From NCBI GenBank assembly GCA_964549595.1, contig CAZJWK010000061.1, forward strand, positions 1 through 16,521: DNA of 16,521 nt, read 5' to 3'. This DNA is from CAZQQN01 sp964549595. Lineage in GTDB: Bacteria > Bacteroidota > Bacteroidia > CAILMK01 > CAYYUA01. The notes beneath the pieces are model-generated. The model did not search any database and was not told the origin of the DNA. It saw only the letters and a program-made list of their open reading frames with translations. Position numbers and translations under genes: made by a program. Of this stretch, positions 14,796 to 16,521 are shown piece by piece. Numbering within the stretch: the first letter of the stretch is position 1; each line of letters starts with the position of its first letter.

Positions 14796-16439
14796 TTAAT
14801 ACTTGATCAAAGGTTTTGTTAGGGTTTGGTCCTCTCCTATTAATCTGATAAAGTATACCCCATCTGATAAATGGCTTAGGTCCAGCGCTGTGTTGTTATG
14901 GTTTATGGTGACATTTCTGATAACCGGTCTGCCTGTTTGATTTACCACTTGAACCTGCTTGTTTTTTACTTCACCTTTTTTATGCAAGTAAATTTTGGCT
15001 TTGGTAGGATTCGGATAAATTTTCCAATTATCGGGAGCTTTGACTTCCGGTCTCGAATCCGTGCCGGAAAAATTCTGGAATGGAAGCTGAAAAGAGCCGG
15101 CTATAGGACTTTTACCGTTTGTTTTTGGAAAGGTTTCCCCGCCAACCCTTAAGGTATCTTGATATTGCCCGGCAATAAAAAATTCAGAACTCCCATCAAA
15201 TTTAAGGTTATTGGGGTCAAGTAAATCAATTAAAGCAGCATTGCTAACGTGGCCTGTATCATTGTAATAGGCCAAATAAGTGGAAGCCGTGGTCCCCTTA
15301 GAAGGTTTTAAAGCAGTATCGCCAAACTTGACCCGCCAGTTGCAAGCACCTGCAACTAAGCATCCTCCTTGATTATCGGGAAATAAAGATTTACCTACGT
15401 TATTACTTCGGGTACCCTTGGCCAATTCCGCCCATTGGTAACTGTTTTGGGTATATTTGGCAAGAAAGCTGGTTGAAACCGTTGAGCTATTGGTTGAGAA
15501 AGTGTCCGAAGCAAAATAAGCCATCTTAGCTGTAAAATTACCCTGAAGGAAAACATTTCCGGAAGTATCCACAGCAATGGCTGTCACCTCATCATTGGTG
15601 GGGGCTCCTCCGGATACGGCCCATTGAGGAGTACCCTGGGCATTCATTTTAATGGCCATAGCGTCTTCTTGCCTACCTTTTAGCTTTTCATTGCCAAGGG
15701 TGATCGAATCTCCAAAAGTAGCACCCAGGTAAATATTGCCGTTTTTGTCCAATGTAACCGCCTTTCCTTTGTCCGTATTTGAACCCCCATAGTTTTTTAA
15801 CCAGGTAACCTGACCATCAGGCTTCATTCTCATCAGGAAAATGTCAGCACCTCCATTTGAACTGACGGTTTGGTTGCCAAAGGTTACGGAATTGGTAAAG
15901 CCACCTGTTAAATAAATGTTATCCTTTTGGTCAAGGGCCATGTCATTGATTTCCAATAGAACAGGATTCCCCTTGGCTTTTTTACTCCAAATGACTCGCC
16001 CGTCATTATTAAACTTGGTTAAAATTACTTTATTAAAAGTGTCTGTTTGGTTACTAAAATGGATAGGACCATTACCTTTACCGGCAAGGATGATTTTTCC
16101 GGAGCTGGTGGTCTTTAATATTGAACCAAATTGAGCCCCTGATTCCTCTGTTTCAAAATGCTTTCCCCAGGTTAATTTTCCTTGGCTGTTGTACTTTGCA
16201 AAAAAAGGATCACTTCCGAAAAGGGGAGAAAAATCTATATAAGAGGTGTCACCAAGTTGGAGACTATCTCTTAAGCTTCCTGTTACATAAACATTGCCGT
16301 TTGGTCCTTTGGCCACATCGTTAAATGAAGCATTAGCAGTGGCTTTTCCAGCATCTACCCATTGCCAATTTTGGGCCTGAGCAGAAACAACACTGATTAA
16401 AATTAGGGCGACTATTAAATAAAGCGGTAGGGTTTTCAT
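14796..16439 (-). CDS. Secreted SBBP beta-propeller protein with T9SS type A sorting domain
   Basis: This is a 547-residue exported protein of unknown specific role, probably a surface or extracellular repeat protein. Residues 1-22 are a Sec signal peptide (MKTLPLYLIVALILISVVSA, cleavage near AQA). Residues of about 25-460 hold degenerate repeats of roughly 50 residues of the SBBP type, with recurring GNVYVTGSL / DNIYLTGGFTNSVTFG / GNIYLGATFGDSITLG / GNVFLQGNF and D-F-A-KY-G-WAK motifs. This suggests a beta-propeller. Residues 472-547 form a Por/T9SS type A sorting domain: WKIYPNPTKAKIYL, then LSDGVYFIRL and a basic-aromatic end. It is therefore expected to cross the outer membrane by the type IX system. 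It is monocistronic, with a strong terminator behind it; no clear promoter was seen upstream. Confidence 0.92.
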   Translation of the reverse strand: MKTLPLYLIVALILISVVSAQAQNWQWVDAGKATANASFNDVAKGPNGNVYVTGSLRDSLQLGDTSYIDFSPLFGSDPFFAKYNSQGKLTWGKHFETEESGAQFGSILKTTSSGKIILAGKGNGPIHFSNQTDTFNKVILTKFNNDGRVIWSKKAKGNPVLLEINDMALDQKDNIYLTGGFTNSVTFGNQTVSSNGGADIFLMRMKPDGQVTWLKNYGGSNTDKGKAVTLDKNGNIYLGATFGDSITLGNEKLKGRQEDAMAIKMNAQGTPQWAVSGGAPTNDEVTAIAVDTSGNVFLQGNFTAKMAYFASDTFSTNSSTVSTSFLAKYTQNSYQWAELAKGTRSNNVGKSLFPDNQGGCLVAGACNWRVKFGDTALKPSKGTTASTYLAYYNDTGHVSNAALIDLLDPNNLKFDGSSEFFIAGQYQDTLRVGGETFPKTNGKSPIAGSFQLPFQNFSGTDSRPEVKAPDNWKIYPNPTKAKIYLHKKGEVKNKQVQVVNQTGRPVIRNVTINHNNTALDLSHLSDGVYFIRLIGEDQTLTKPLIKY

Positions 16440-16521
16440 AATAATGCATTTCCCTACGAAATTAATAAATATCTATTTGATTGGAAATGGTTCAAGGACT
16501 AATCAATGAATTGTTGCCTTT
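16440..16521 (-). promoter_or_regulatory. Upstream region of the T9SS protein gene
   Basis: The 82 bases before this minus-strand gene are AT-rich. They contain TAATTTCG, one mismatch from the -7 consensus TAnnTTTG, about 27 bases upstream of the ATG, without a well-spaced -33 element. The promoter call is weak. Confidence 0.25.

Overview
The window looks like a chromosomal segment of a Bacteroidota bacterium, probably a Cytophagales-type lineage, with moderate to low GC. The signs are a C-terminal Por/type IX secretion (T9SS) sorting domain on the last gene, several TAnnTTTG-like -7 promoter elements, mostly weak Shine-Dalgarno sequences, and a SUF-only iron-sulfur operon in the order B-C-D-S-E-MIP18. 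No CRISPR array, rRNA, tRNA or intact mobile element was seen.

Layout. At 1-402 (minus) lies a decayed REP-associated/IS200-like tyrosine transposase, truncated at the 5' end, frameshifted, and altered in its HUH motif. At 529-3160 (plus) is a two-gene unit: a bifunctional NAD(P)HX repair enzyme (nnr) followed one base later by anhydro-N-acetylmuramate kinase (anmK). From 3161 to 5053 there are about 1.9 kb with no convincing conserved gene. This stretch holds one 87-codon orphan ORF, some coding-like fragments interrupted by stops, and several inverted repeats.

The core of the window is the SUF operon at 5054-11420 (plus): sufB, sufC, sufD, sufS, sufE, a MIP18/DUF59 (SufT-like) gene and a bacilliredoxin-like (BrxA/BrxB, CGC motif) gene, closed by a good intrinsic terminator. 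SufB, SufC and SufD form the scaffold ATPase. SufS and SufE supply persulfide sulfur. The MIP18 protein probably helps maturation or transfer of clusters. The bacilliredoxin probably handles low-molecular-weight-thiol or redox damage at the same step. The 5' genes (B, C, D) are separated by hairpin-bearing gaps, whereas D-S-E overlap by 1-4 bases.

At 11678-12769 (plus) is an FAD/NAD(P)H oxidoreductase with a C-terminal plant-type [2Fe-2S] domain (PaaE/Hmp-reductase-like) under its own promoter. It converges on a minus-strand pair: a tandem universal stress protein (13724-14653) overlapping a family 2 glycosyltransferase (12808-13734) by 11 bases. Upstream of these on the minus strand is a secreted SBBP-type beta-propeller protein with a T9SS sorting domain (14796-16439), ended by a perfect 15-bp hairpin terminator.

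Most of the window is ordinary housekeeping. I did not find a clear new defence or mobile system. The items most worth a second look are the redox partner in the SUF operon, the hairpins between sufB, sufC and sufD, the gene-poor spacer before sufB, and the dying transposase.
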